Shown here in pieces: positions 17,401 through 23,219 of a stretch of 40,589 nucleotides of DNA (within the stretch, counting starts at the first letter, position 1; each line of letters begins with the position of its first letter). The translations under genes were made by a program, and so were the position numbers. The notes beneath the pieces are model-generated. The model was not told the DNA's origin and did not search any database. It worked only from the letters and a program-made list of their open reading frames with translations. The stretch comes from a bacterium. Lineage in GTDB: Bacteria; Verrucomicrobiota; Verrucomicrobiia; Limisphaerales; J093. The stretch lies in NCBI GenBank assembly GCA_021823625.1, contig JAKANS010000033.1, positions 1 through 40,589 of the forward strand. Direction: 5' to 3'.

Positions 17401-18466
17401 GGCCCGCAGGCAGGGCGTTCGTCACCACCGTATTCGTCGCGACTGCCGGTCCGCCATTGCGAACGAGCGAGGTGAGTTCCAGCGGCTGGCCCACCGCGGC
17501 CGCCGGCAAAACCGCGAGGTTCAATGACAGGTTCGCCGTGCCGGCCAAAGACAGCGTGGTGCTGACATCGCCCACGACCGCCACGCTGGCTCCCGGCGCG
17601 GTGGGAATTTGCCGCAAAGCCCCGCTGCCATCGGTCGCGACTGCAAACAGGCCATTCGTGTCGTTCACCGTTCCCGCGAACACGAGCCAGTCCCCATCGG
17701 GCGACCACGCGGCCGGGGCGTCGGCCTGCGGGTGGCTCAACGTAACCGCCGCCGCGGCCAACAAGTCAGTCCGGCCGGATCCGTCCGGTTTGATGATCGC
17801 GTAGGAGTTGCCAACCTGGAACGCGATGCGCGCGCCGTCGGGCGACCAGACCGGATACACTTCCGGAATCGTCCCACCCGTCGTGTTCGGGATCTGCGTG
17901 CGGTTGGAGCCATCGGCGTTCGCAATCCAAAGGCCGTTGTGGGTGTTGTGGAAAACGAGCTGGCCATCGACCGGGTTCACCGCCGGCGCGTCATCGTAGC
18001 AGTCGCTGGCCGGCACGAGGATTCGGATGCCGGTGCCGTCGCGGTTCATTTGCCGAATGTCGCACGAATAATCGAAGACGAGCTGCGCGCCGTCGGGCGT
18101 CCAGTCGAAACTCACCACCGAACTCGAATTCGCGAACATCTTGGTTTCCGTGCCGGTAGTGAGATCGCGCACCCAGACATCCGCCTGTGTGGGGGAAGCG
18201 TCGCCTCGGTGAAACACGAGGTGGCGGCCGTCCGCCGAAAGGCGCGGCCACTCGCCGGTGGTCAGCCGGACATCTGCGGAACCGTCCGCCGCGGCCAGCC
18301 AGATCGTGCCCTCGGGCGAGCCCGCCCGGCTGTACACCACGGTCCCGGTGGGCGGCGCAGCGGCGTTCAGGAGTGACGAACCAAGCGGGCTCGCGAAAGC
18401 GAGGAGCAGCGCCGGGATCCACCGACATTTGCGCCGTCCTGTCGCCGAACCGATCTGGGTGTTCAT
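5462..18466 (-). CDS. Giant 4334-residue exported multi-repeat protein
   Basis: One uninterrupted 13-kb reading frame. Domains in order, with approximate residues: signal peptide 1-36; TolB/PD40-like propeller 40-295 (repeated WSPDG..IAF and DG..L.F); DUF11-like repeat 315-425; eight tandem modules of ~207 residues, 429-2090, each with a 'GxixxPGQxQxYTFSL', a 'WTLDGPxGxxVxR' and a 'PAGDYTLTI' segment; CARDB-like 2098-2355; three Calx-beta-like 2358-2666; a third CARDB 2668-2785; an Ig/carboxypeptidase-regulatory-like part 2795-3180; an unnamed conserved-looking block 3350-3700 (YFHQRDVFADDPFTPEIEPS); Ig-like 3846-3940; two putative-Ig modules 3943-4130; a cohesin-like sandwich 4134-4260; and a C-terminal YRIDSAPSL...FFRATEP tail. 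It is presumably extracellular or surface-anchored, in adhesion or polymer binding. No catalytic motif and no PEP-CTERM or LPXTG anchor was seen. The gene stands alone between ThuA and cimA. Confidence 0.9.
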   Translation of the reverse strand: MNTQIGSATGRRKCRWIPALLLAFASPLGSSLLNAAAPPTGTVVYSRAGSPEGTIWLAAADGSADVRLTTGEWPRLSADGRHLVFHRGDASPTQADVWVRDLTTGTETKMFANSSSVVSFDWTPDGAQLVFDYSCDIRQMNRDGTGIRILVPASDCYDDAPAVNPVDGQLVFHNTHNGLWIANADGSNRTQIPNTTGGTIPEVYPVWSPDGARIAFQVGNSYAIIKPDGSGRTDLLAAAAVTLSHPQADAPAAWSPDGDWLVFAGTVNDTNGLFAVATDGSGALRQIPTAPGASVAVVGDVSTTLSLAGTANLSLNLAVLPAAAVGQPLELTSLVRNGGPAVATNTVVTNALPAGLRFVSASASRGSASVAADGSVIGNFGNLAVGDSATLTVTVVPTNAAFLTITATAASQSPSLAGPQTASASVLALVGTVGTIGTPGRQDTYVFSLPTPQRFYFDALYAPADTRWTLSGPEGTVVNARGFGSSDSWGISDGNAVLNLVPGDYTLSVDIVGAATNSYGFNFINLADAPLLTLGATNYVDFTPANRTWQWQFPANSGDAVQFQAVSRTNLANFSWRLVNPLGQVTYSSSSPNSPAITLLGTGTWTLLLEGYFSNAGAGNCAFALSTQGNTPPTLPAGTAFNLGDLVAGTLAANTTNVHRFTLTQAATAVFDSRTNVYQIFWSLDGPFGQVVPRSSFRDSDYAANATVLSLPPGDYALSVTGNSSYAGGYAFRLFDFASASPISPGTDVAGTLTPANATTGHRLSISAGERLFFKSPGGFPGSPMWRLADPNGEIVFSTYLNNDQGPFSFTVPGTYTLLIEGGIYDTAPVNYSFVVLPVTDGSQALVLGTTVSGNIGQPGQIQRYTFSLAQPARVYFDSLTNQVQVNWTLDGPAGREVDRRNFRDCDGDRGFSFLDLAAGEYTLAVAANGELTPGYSFRLLDLAKAAPIATDTDVAGSLNPANSTAVLSLNIPAGARLFFDTAGGARGNAYWRLVDRFNQVVFAGYLSTDQGPVTFANAGAYTLFVEGDVSETGSDNYSIRVVTEHDGTQPLTLGASMNGAIALPGQVQVYTFSLAATNQLYFDSLTNQSQITWTLDGPAGRLVDRRGLNSSDGFRGFLPLLLTPGDYTLTIDANNDFTGGYAFRLLDFAAATAIATDTPIARTLTPANSTDILKFTEEAGAKLFFDATNASTGSAYWRLLDPYGQVLFANYLSADQGPFTLAFAGTYTLLVEGDVTATGNVNYSFQIVRDHDGSQMLALGSTINGSLTPPGQAQRYTLSLPADTRVVFDALAPAPSLQWTLDGPPGRLVDHRALSSSDGYRAVSWLSLPAGDYVLTITGAGDATGGFAFRLLDLGAATPLTPGSTVTGTLDPATRTDTYRFTAVAGDQVSFTPLTGTSANAFWTLLDPYGQSVFRSYFSTAQPGQTLAFDGTYTLLIEGDINQTTPLAYSFKTVPQGNTPPTPFAGTPLTVGDTVNGAIATAGQKQNYTFTLASPAWLSFDALTNANAYVTLTGPTGKLLNRVGFYYLDYNASQKLIACPAGDYQVTLEADAGVTTAFSFRVLDAAGAAALVPGTEVSGTTIPANATALFAFNGNAGDRLFFDGRAWSGFQQQPRGWLWSPYGDVVMSAYASATYGPFTLPQAGRYVWCFSSRPDDNAASGTYRFAFLPVIYATNALALGETVNGALESPGQKQFYTFTLNSPARLSFDALTNANVYFTLAGPTGTVFNRTQFYYADMYGQKFADCPPGDYTLTIDADQATTTPFSFRVLDFASASPITVGTEVSTTNTPANATVLYAFNGVAGDRLFFDGHDSTGFQQTPRGWLYAPSGNQVISDYVTSADGPFTLPETGRYVWYLSSRPDDDAASGSCRFAFLPVTDGSHSLALGATVTGAITSPGQRQLYAFTLAAPTRLQFDTLDANDGLWSITGPPGVVVNQASTYWTSDYYDATPWVDLPAGDYTLTLDLNDTATNSFRFRLLDFATATPFTPGEPVTGQVASGNATALFRFTATAGDKFYFQWLGRDGYSAPPNAVLVTPVGQVVLRNNYPTDADTFAVPQTGAYTLAIQGQPADTGGAGTVRFNLVPQAPSPPIALFPTLTVPDLIATDLRTSPASGLFTGQSLTVNWTDRNPGKATANGSFTDRVTLRNPATGTLLVNRVLFNDVSVNGPLPAGGALPRSLVVTLPNGPAAAGTLEIAVVTDALNNVAEANDDGTAEANNSATASLTVSLASYPDLRVLGLAANPPGDWAPGATVRLSWLTTNAGPVVAVGPWAESITVRNLTLGRSLFAGVTNDLAGPLVAGESRARSLAFTLPNTGDVYGQIEIAVTTDHNNDVFEYLPGLDAETNNLSVLDVANLAPALNLSLSTNRLVKGESLVATVTRAPAGAVPLVIQIRTGDSSRLAAQGTLTLPPGVASATFDVLAVQNQMVEGTNVFSVNVSAPDFVAAARNVTVQDVALPAVTLSLASAVVSEAAGPNATSATVTRSPVSPRALHLAIVSANPAAALVPAGVTIPANQASASFPVAAVNDGVVAGDRVAAIGGSILSDYNGQPIASIPPAVLTVTEANGPALFLTLATAAVREGLDPATTATVSRNTASTSSLLVSLASSDVTSAVVPPTVTIPNGAASAAFNVTSLSNNVPGNRSVTLTASAAGFTAGNATLIVTDSKLPDLVVSRITLATNGVTAGNLAVTFRLENRGFAPLTNASAQRVFLSSQALAGTGTLAAQVPFSGTLPAGQFVDLTANVRLPDNPGNRWVIVTADANNEVVELLEDNNTLVSSAPVNVQPAYLATVAADVHQAVAGTPIPLHGSATLGGTGQPAANVPVTVYLAVRGIQRSFEALTDANGNFTSVFEPLPTEAGHYLVAAAFPGQPMPAAQDQFILLGMQIAPIGLVQVTQDSSVSGTTQIANLSEVPLTGLSVQVVTNHPSLAVTANLSTNRLEGDGEITLGYAVTALDTSAAESGVVLRVSSDEGVTNTVTFRVRQQLLLPQLAATPSALNGAMLRGRQTIVTFTLVNNGGAETGPVDLLAPNLPWLSISSPAHLDTLAPGSNTVVTVLFTPPADLPLGDYRGTLVANATNATLSVPFNYRAISDGRGNLSLTAEDEYTYFAAGSPRVTNALIVLNEALSGTPVVTNVTGADGSVLFSNLTEAFYIVNVKADGHEPFKQSAFVAAGMTTNVVAFLPRETVHYTFTVIPTTVEDEYKITVESTFETQVPVPVVTVSPASVDLSQYPGTEFQFTLTLANHGLIAANHVRLHIPSTDRLRFTPLITDIGTLNANSSITVPVLVERLPAPGLMGRVRPASYLTGQCDVTAGMLWDYLCGPNVVDKSTAVYIFDSTGCDVVSLYNQVYHLEPNAPGTSTPTSTFDVGDLASPDMPTFSYGAPPGFHFVCNTTRPAMLARFPRGLIAPASRNVRPTDDLPSTNAVCAKVTIRLDQRAVLTRDAFKATLELENDTASALQNVLVNLDLKAADASSANALFGVRSPEVSGFNAVDGTGTLAGQTTGIATWILMPTLDAAPTTGSTLYLVGGTLSYVQDGTQVTVPLAPAPIQVFPQPELIVKYFHQRDVFADDPFTPEIEPSLPYSLAMQVLNVGYGTARSLQISSGKPQIVDNAKGLLVDFKTIGTQIENRSLSPALDVNLGDIDPGTNRLARWLFTSSVQGSFTNFSASFQQVDGLGLKRLSLIRSVEVHELNHIVNADRSFEDGRPDFLVADHPDVNHLPDTLYLSDGSTNTVNVVTNGGFSGDLATTNRLTLTANAPAGWTYFRLLNPADPSRYALQDVLRQDGTEIALGTNVWTTDRAIVGGATRPTWTNQIHLLDYNSAGAYTLVFGTITPPPTDTTPPASAIAALPASSPARFAISWSGSDDLSGVAFFDVYVSVNGGAFTKWLGPTTLNGSVYEGQAGASYAFYCVATDQAGNVQPTPSAAQAQTTVNAVIPPLTLTLGTAKELNAGDTLNLYAQAQGGTPPYAFALLAGTPAGVLINPVSGGITWHTGPADSGTTNVIQVRVADSASPAQSATNSVQTIVRAVNTPPHLDAIANGKAKVGALFYFTATAGDNDLPPQNLRFSLGSGAPAGANIDAVTGLFSWRPANDQGPSTNLVTVRVTDDGVPPMSASQAFTVVVRGTAAQATLLVGHTNVLNGAWASVPLELVSDPDVTEIAFTLRSPTDRLLNLQLESLDADVLTASLLPGADGEVQIAFTLAGGSARTERVLADLAFNAAPGTSSAILPLTASDLTGRAGSFVLDRTQAVSGWVIALGNAPVLWADGGLQPQLTVFGQPGVTYRIDSAPSLTPPADWTPFGNATLESTFKSLPFAPTNAMQFFRATEP
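12180..17185 (-). repeat. Eight tandem ~620-bp coding repeats
   Basis: Within the giant gene the module starts near 17180, 16550, 15940, 15318, 14700, 14070, 13445 and 12825, giving a period of about 615-630 bp. Each module has two halves. The first runs from a prepeptidase-C-like 'PGQxQxYTF' strand to 'AGDYTL...FRLLDFA'. The second runs from 'GTxVxGTLxPANxT' to a 'GTYTLLVEGD' segment. Copies 3-5 resemble each other most (VDRR or VDHR, LSTDQGPF). Copies 6 and 7 form a second subtype (SFDALTNAN, FYYAD, PRGWL, SSRPDD). This points to at least two rounds of local duplication. Confidence 0.85.
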
Positions 18467-18656
18467 AGCGGGAAGAGGTTGCCGTTTGGACTGCTACAAT
18501 TGATTGCGAAACCATCGGCATGGCTGGTGAATTTAGCAACCGGTTTTCGGACCGCGGTGGCAGGAGAGGGCGGACGACGGGCGCGCCCGTGCCTGCTTAA
18601 ACCGAGCCCCCGCGGAGTCGCGTGCGGCGAGGAAGGTCAGTGTGGAGCGTGCCGCT

Positions 18657-20219
18657 TTACTTGCGGATCAGCGCGTACTCGATCGAGTCCACCAACGCCT
18701 GGAGCGAGGCGGAGATGATGTTCTCGCTGACGCCGACGGTGCCCCAATCGCGCTTGCCATCGCTGGAGGTGATAAGCACGCGCGTCTTGGCCGCCGTGCC
18801 CGCCACGCCTTCGAGGATGCGCACTTTGTAGTCGGTCAACTCGACCTTTTTGAGCTGGGGGAAGGACTTCGTCAGCGCGGAACGCACCGCGCTGTCCAGC
18901 GCGTTCACCGGGCCATCGCCTTCCGCCACGGTATGGTGAACCACCTCGCCGACGCGGACTTTGACGGTCGCCTCGCACACCGAGTTTGCGCCGTTGCTGC
19001 GCATCGAGACGTGGTAGGAATCCACCGTAAAGAGCAGCTCGGGGTTGTGGTCGAGGATGCCGCGGATGAGCAGAGCCAGCGAGGCCTCGGCCGTTTCGTA
19101 CTCGTAACCCTGATTCTCGAGTTCCTTCACTCGGGCCGTGATGGCGCGGGTTTCCGGCGCGTCCGGCGTCAATTTGAAGCCGAGTTCCGCCGCCTTCATC
19201 AAGATGTTGGTCCGACCGGACATGTCGCTTACCAGAACGCGGCGCGAGTTGCCGATGGCCTCGGGCTGGATGTGCTCGTAGCTGCGGGCGACGCGGTCGA
19301 TGGCGTGAACGTGCATGCCGCCCTTGTGGGCGAAGGCCGTCTGGCCCACCCACGGCTGGCGCGGGTCGTGGCGGAAGTTGGCGATTTCATCCACGAACTC
19401 GGAAAGCTCCTTCAACTTGGCGAGCGACTTGGCGGGCACGCCCTGCCAGCCCAGCTTGAAATGGATGAGCGGAATAACGCTGGTCAGGTTGCAATTCCCG
19501 GTGCGTTCGCCGTAGCCGTTCACCGTGCCTTGAATTTGAGAGGCGCCCGCCTCGAGGCCGGCTAGACCGTTGGCCACACCCAGGCCGCAATCGTTGTGGG
19601 TATGAATGCCAATGGCACAGGCCAGCCGGCTTTTGGCCACCGCCGTCACACGCGCGACATCCGCCGGCAGGCGGCCACCGTTGGTTTCGCAAAGACACAC
19701 GCAGTCCGCCCCGGCCTTTTCCGCCGCCTGCCAGGTGGCCAGCGCGTAATCCGGTTCGTCCGCGTAACCGTCGAACGCGTGTTCGGCGTCGTAAATGACG
19801 GTTTTGCCGTGGTCTTTCAGAAACCGGATCGTGTCGCCGATCATCGCGAGATTCTCATCCGGCTTCGCCCGGAGGACCTCGGTGACGTGCAGGAGCCAGC
19901 TCTTGCCGACGATGGTGACCACCGGCGTTTCCGCCTCGAGGATCTGGCGCATCAGATCGTCGGTTTCGACCCGCATGCCCTTGCGGCGCGTCATGCTGAA
20001 GGCGGCGATGCGCGCGTGCCGCCATTTGCGCCGCGCGGCCTGCCGGAAGAACTCGAGGTCCTTCGGGTTCGACCCCGGCCAGCCGCCCTCGATGTAATGC
20101 ACCCCGAAGGCATCGAGCCGCTCGGCGATGCGGAGCTTGTCCGCCAGCGAGAAGTTCACGCCTTCGCCCTGACTGCCGTCGCGCAGGGTGGTGTCGTAGA
20201 TTTCGACGTCGCGTCTCAT
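18657..20219 (-). CDS. cimA: Citramalate synthase
   Basis: A 520-residue enzyme of the LeuA/CimA family. It condenses pyruvate with acetyl-CoA to (R)-citramalate, feeding 2-oxobutanoate and isoleucine synthesis without threonine deaminase. The N-terminal HMGL-like barrel starts with EIYDTTLRDGSQGEGVNFS (catalytic Arg in TTLRDG) and contains the metal-site GIHTHND with the following GLGVANGLAG, then QGTVNGYGERTGNCNL. The C-terminal ~150 residues (HVSMRSNGAN, VKVRVGEVVHHTVAEGDGPVNALDSA) form the LeuA-type regulatory domain. The length and the GWPGSNPKD motif fit CimA better than 2-isopropylmalate synthase. It is transcribed alone, with no other ilv or leu genes in the window. Feedback control by isoleucine is expected from the family but not visible here. 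Confidence 0.9.
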   Translation of the reverse strand: MRRDVEIYDTTLRDGSQGEGVNFSLADKLRIAERLDAFGVHYIEGGWPGSNPKDLEFFRQAARRKWRHARIAAFSMTRRKGMRVETDDLMRQILEAETPVVTIVGKSWLLHVTEVLRAKPDENLAMIGDTIRFLKDHGKTVIYDAEHAFDGYADEPDYALATWQAAEKAGADCVCLCETNGGRLPADVARVTAVAKSRLACAIGIHTHNDCGLGVANGLAGLEAGASQIQGTVNGYGERTGNCNLTSVIPLIHFKLGWQGVPAKSLAKLKELSEFVDEIANFRHDPRQPWVGQTAFAHKGGMHVHAIDRVARSYEHIQPEAIGNSRRVLVSDMSGRTNILMKAAELGFKLTPDAPETRAITARVKELENQGYEYETAEASLALLIRGILDHNPELLFTVDSYHVSMRSNGANSVCEATVKVRVGEVVHHTVAEGDGPVNALDSAVRSALTKSFPQLKKVELTDYKVRILEGVAGTAAKTRVLITSSDGKRDWGTVGVSENIISASLQALVDSIEYALIRK

Positions 20220-20308
20220 GAAATGCCGCTCAACGAAGCGTCATTTTCTGCGGAAAGACCGTCGGGGCGCAATGGTGAAAACCGGGCTGGCGCGGTCGTG
20301 CGGTGGAA

Positions 20309-20435
20309 AACCGCCAAGGCGCCAAGAACGCCAAGAAGAACGAGTTTTACGAACCCTCGCCAGACCCGTGGGATCGCCTATGCTCCAAGCCATCGACCTC
20401 AAGGTCTTCTTCGCGCTCCTGGCGCCTTGGCGGTT
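20309..20435. repeat. 127-bp element with 30-bp inverted repeats
   Basis: Arms 20309-20338 and 20406-20435 are inverted copies matching at 27 of 30 positions, with shared core AACCGCCAAGGCGCCA. The 67 bp between them have no coding content. It occupies the 253-nt gap between cimA and the GH5 gene, where a strong hairpin could also terminate transcription from GH5. It looks like a small non-autonomous interspersed element. I saw no flanking duplication long enough to prove transposition. Confidence 0.65.
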
Positions 20436-20472
20436 CAGGCCCGGCCCGTTTTCACCGAATCGCCCCGGCGCT

Positions 20473-21576
20473 TCAACCCGCCCGGAGCAGTTCGAGCATT
20501 GCGCGGTCGAGCTTGTGGCCGCGCCAATCCTCATAAGTCACGTCGGTGCGGTCGCTGTCCAGGACGCCGAACGAGCCGCGAAAGTTCCAAACCGACCAAC
20601 CCCACCCCGCCTCCTTCCACAGATCGAGGCAGTCGCGCATCCAGGCAAGCGCTACCGGGTGGGGCGTTTTGTTGAACGCCCCCCACTCGCCGACGTGGAC
20701 GCCGACGCCCAGTTTCTCCAGCGCCAGCCACGGCTCGATCTGTTCGCGCCGGAGGCGTTCCTTGTCCCAGACATCGCCTTCCTTGAGTTTGAGCGGCCAG
20801 GTGGGCACGGGCCAGTTCTGGCCGTTCACCCAACTGGCGCCGTGATGGCTGACCCGCATCGGTTGGTAGCCGCGGGTGCTCTGCGCGAGGCGGAGCGGGG
20901 CCAGTTTCGGCACCGGCTTGTTCCCCCACCGCAGACCGTCCGCGACGATCAGGCGCTGCGGGTCTTCGGCGCGAATGGCCTCGACGAGCCGCGTGACGAT
21001 GCGCACGTAAGTGTCTTCCGGCTGGTCGTTCGGCTCGTTGAGCAGATCGAAGCTTACGTTCCGGTTCGGGATGCCTTTGTAGCGTTTCGCGAACGCGCCC
21101 CAATGGAGCGCGCAAACGTCCAGCGCCTCGGGGTCGGTCCACAGGCTCTTCGGCTCGGCGGGCGGATTCACGCAGTAGCCGGGCGCGCGGTGGAAGTTCA
21201 GGTTCACGTGGACGCCGTACCGCTTGCCGAACTCGATGGCCTGGTCGATGTGCTTCAACTCCGCTTCGTGCAATGTTCGCCAGTTGCCGGGGTTGGTCCA
21301 ACACAAGTACGACATGGGCAGCCGGACGAAGTTGAAGCCGAAACCGGCGATCCACTCGAAATCCTGTTCACGGAACGGCGGGTTGCCGTTGCGGCGCTGG
21401 GTGAACTTCTCGAGCAAGTTGAAGCCGCGCCAGCGCGGAAGCTTCGCCGGGGACGGCTCGGGCAGCGGCGCCGGGGTATCAGCGGCCCGACCGGCGTTGC
21501 TGAGGGTGGCCACGGCGCCCAGCCCGGCGGCCGAAGCCGCGGCGATGAAATCGCGGCGAGTCAACGGGTGGTTCAT
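20473..21576 (-). CDS. Tat-exported GH5-type glycoside hydrolase
   Basis: A 367-residue protein. The N-terminus MNHPLTRRDFIAAASAAG carries a twin-arginine (TRRDF) export signal. The mature part is a GH5-like TIM barrel: GFNLLEKF, GFNFVRLPMSY, the acid/base Glu in LLNEPND near residue 180, VSHHG near 240, and the nucleophile Glu in GVHVGEWGAF near 295, with WNFRGSFGVLDSDR at the end. These features fit endo-beta-glucanase or mannanase-like GH5 enzymes that cut plant or microbial polysaccharides outside the cytoplasm. The exact substrate is not readable from sequence. The neighbouring GH42, esterase and ThuA genes fit a saccharolytic lifestyle. The MITE at 21646-21777 lies 69 nt upstream of the start and could affect its promoter. 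Confidence 0.88.
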   Translation of the reverse strand: MNHPLTRRDFIAAASAAGLGAVATLSNAGRAADTPAPLPEPSPAKLPRWRGFNLLEKFTQRRNGNPPFREQDFEWIAGFGFNFVRLPMSYLCWTNPGNWRTLHEAELKHIDQAIEFGKRYGVHVNLNFHRAPGYCVNPPAEPKSLWTDPEALDVCALHWGAFAKRYKGIPNRNVSFDLLNEPNDQPEDTYVRIVTRLVEAIRAEDPQRLIVADGLRWGNKPVPKLAPLRLAQSTRGYQPMRVSHHGASWVNGQNWPVPTWPLKLKEGDVWDKERLRREQIEPWLALEKLGVGVHVGEWGAFNKTPHPVALAWMRDCLDLWKEAGWGWSVWNFRGSFGVLDSDRTDVTYEDWRGHKLDRAMLELLRAG

Positions 21577-21636
21577 AGGTGGAGGTTAGACTACCCTGCG
21601 CCGCCGGGATTCAAAGGATACGTTTGTGGGTCCGCC

Positions 21637-21786
21637 GGGGCGTGTGGGCGCATCTCAGTTTCTTGCACACCCTCCGTTTTCCGAGGGAATTCACATGATT
21701 TCACCCAGAGATCCCAAGGCAAATCTCCGGTTTTCCTCGGAATTCCCACCGGAGTTGCAAGAAAGTGAGATGCGCCCGGGGCGTGT
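21637..21786. mobile_element. 132-bp MITE with 22-bp TIRs and 9-bp target duplication
   Basis: Terminal inverted repeats occupy 21646-21667 and 21756-21777 and match at 21 of 22 positions (outer end GGGCGCATCTCA). The element is flanked directly on both sides by the same 9 bp, GGGGCGTGT, at 21637-21645 and 21778-21786. This is the signature of transposase-made target duplication. The 88-bp interior holds no gene. It contains two related GGTTTTCC/GTTTTCC-plus-GAATTC segments, so part of the interior may itself be duplicated. The parental transposase is not in the window. Confidence 0.8.
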
Positions 21787-21795
21787 CCGATACGA

Positions 21796-21827
21796 AGAAT
21801 TTGCTGGCGGTTTGCAGAGAATTTGCT
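21796..21827 (+). promoter_or_regulatory. Paired direct repeat AGAATTTGCT upstream of DksA-like gene
   Basis: The 10-bp sequence AGAATTTGCT occurs at 21796-21805 and again at 21818-21827. The 22-bp period is about two helical turns. The pair lies 74 nt before the GTG start of the DksA-like gene, in a short AT-richer stretch that probably holds its promoter. Two equally phased copies are what a dimeric regulator would need. This is a candidate only; no regulator can be named. Confidence 0.35.
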
Positions 21828-21900
21828 ACCTTGCCCGGCCTTCGTCCGCGCGGTGACCCGTTGTGGGCGATTGCAACTAATTTAACGCCAGCAGTTTGCC

Positions 21901-22488
21901 GTGATACACAAGAGACCGGGCACAATCAAGGCTCCCGCCAGTCCGGCGCGGGGCAAGAATGTCAAAGCCGCCACCGCGGCGTCGATTCTGGGCTTGGTGA
22001 ATCCGACCAGCGCGCCAAACAGCCAGGCCAACGTGAAGCCGGAATGGAAGAAGCACTACGCCACGTTGATCGACCTGCGCGAGCGTCTGCTTCGACAGAT
22101 GAACGGCCTGGCCAAGGAGTCCGCGGAAGAAATGGACGGCTACAGCCTGCACATGGCGGACTCCGGCACCGACAATTTTGACCGGGACTTCGCGCTGAGC
22201 CTGCTCTCGTCGGACCAGGACGCGATTTACGAAATTGACGAGGCGCTGAAGCGGATTCAGAAAGGCACCTACGGCACTTGCGAACTGACCAGCAAACCCA
22301 TTCCCAAGGCGCGCCTGGACGCGATCCCGTGGACCCGGTTCACGGTGGAAGCGCAGGCGCAACTCGAACGCGAGGGGGCGTTGCGTCAGCGCAAATTGGG
22401 CAGCCTGGGAATGATCGACGTGGTGGCCGCACCCGAAGTTGAAGACGAGGGCGAGGAAGACGAGAAACCCGCCAAAGAAAAAGAATAG
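21901..22488 (+). CDS. DksA/TraR-like protein with decayed zinc finger
   Basis: A 195-residue protein, GTG start. Residues ~45-115 ([28 protein letters not shown]...[23 protein letters not shown]) form the coiled-coil hairpin with acidic tip found in DksA-like RNA polymerase secondary-channel factors. The following [20 protein letters not shown], then [20 protein letters not shown], is the C-terminal globule. Canonical DksA has four zinc-binding Cys; here only the Cys in GTCEL remains, as in other zinc-independent DksA-like proteins. A low-complexity Glu/Lys tail ends it. The gene lies 5 nt before rpmG, so it is likely co-transcribed with the ribosomal protein genes. A role in transcription control is expected from the family. 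Confidence 0.82.
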   Translation: MIHKRPGTIKAPASPARGKNVKAATAASILGLVNPTSAPNSQANVKPEWKKHYATLIDLRERLLRQMNGLAKESAEEMDGYSLHMADSGTDNFDRDFALSLLSSDQDAIYEIDEALKRIQKGTYGTCELTSKPIPKARLDAIPWTRFTVEAQAQLEREGALRQRKLGSLGMIDVVAAPEVEDEGEEDEKPAKEKE

Positions 22489-22493
22489 GAATT

Positions 22494-22661
22494 ATGCCGC
22501 GCGAACAGGTAACCATCGAGTGCTCGGAAGCGAGAAAAGAGGGCAAAGCGCCCTCCCGCTACGTGACCTCCCGCAACAAAAAGGTCCAGACGGAGAAGGT
22601 CGAGTTGATGAAATACAACCGCTTTCTGCGTCGGCACACGCTGCACCGCGAAATCAAGTAA
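22494..22661 (+). CDS. rpmG: 50S ribosomal protein L33
   Basis: A 55-residue basic protein starting [20 protein letters not shown], then [20 protein letters not shown] and ending HTLHREIK. The RYVTSRNKK and LxLxKYxxxxRxHTxHRE pattern identifies bacterial L33, a small component of the large ribosomal subunit. It has one Cys only, so it is the zinc-independent form. Start ATG 22494 is preceded by a weak AGGA. It is packed between the DksA-like gene (5 nt upstream) and rpsR (6 nt downstream). Confidence 0.93.
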   Translation: MPREQVTIECSEARKEGKAPSRYVTSRNKKVQTEKVELMKYNRFLRRHTLHREIK

Positions 22662-22667
22662 ACGCTC

Positions 22668-22931
22668 ATGCCCCGCAAGACACATCTGGAACGTAGCAAC
22701 GGCCGCGGTGGCGGCCGCCGCAGCACCGGCGAAACGCGGACACCCCGGCCCCGGCCCAAGGTGGACTACACCATCGAGTCGATGGACTTCAAAAACGTGG
22801 CGATGCTCCGGCAATACGTCACGGACGCGGGCCGGATCCTGCCCCGCAAATACACCGGCCTGCCCGCCCATTACCAGCGGCGGATGACCCGCGCCGTGAA
22901 GCGCGCGCGGCAGATGTTGCTGATGAAGTAG
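22668..22931 (+). CDS. rpsR: 30S ribosomal protein S18
   Basis: An 87-residue basic protein. The family core is clear: DYTIESMDFKNVAMLRQYVT, then DAGRILPRKYTGLPAHYQRR and MTRAVKRARQMLLM. This matches S18, which binds S6 and 16S rRNA on the small-subunit platform. The first ~30 residues are a Gly/Arg-rich extension, common in this phylum. It follows rpmG by 6 nt. The next 288 nt before purS hold no gene. They contain a perfect 12-bp palindrome, GCGCGTACGCGC, at 23013-23024 and presumably the purS promoter. Confidence 0.95.
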   Translation: MPRKTHLERSNGRGGGRRSTGETRTPRPRPKVDYTIESMDFKNVAMLRQYVTDAGRILPRKYTGLPAHYQRRMTRAVKRARQMLLMK

Positions 22932-23219
22932 CGTCGCCGGTCCGCCGCGTTCCACAACGATCCAGAACGAGGCGCGGAGCGGTTGAACGGCTTGCCAGCG
23001 TTAGGATGGTGCGCGCGTACGCGCCGCTTGATTCTAATGCTGGCGTTTTGTTTTCCTTCGACTGTTCCGGATCTGTCTGAGGAGCAGATTCCGCAAACGC
23101 CCGTCAGCGCGGCGACAAGCGCGAGTTGTGCTGCGGAATGGCGAGTGAATTTCGCTGGCGTCGCCGGCCCGCCCATTTCACCATCCGGGCGCCGGGCGGC
23201 GGCGCAAGTCCCGATGCCA

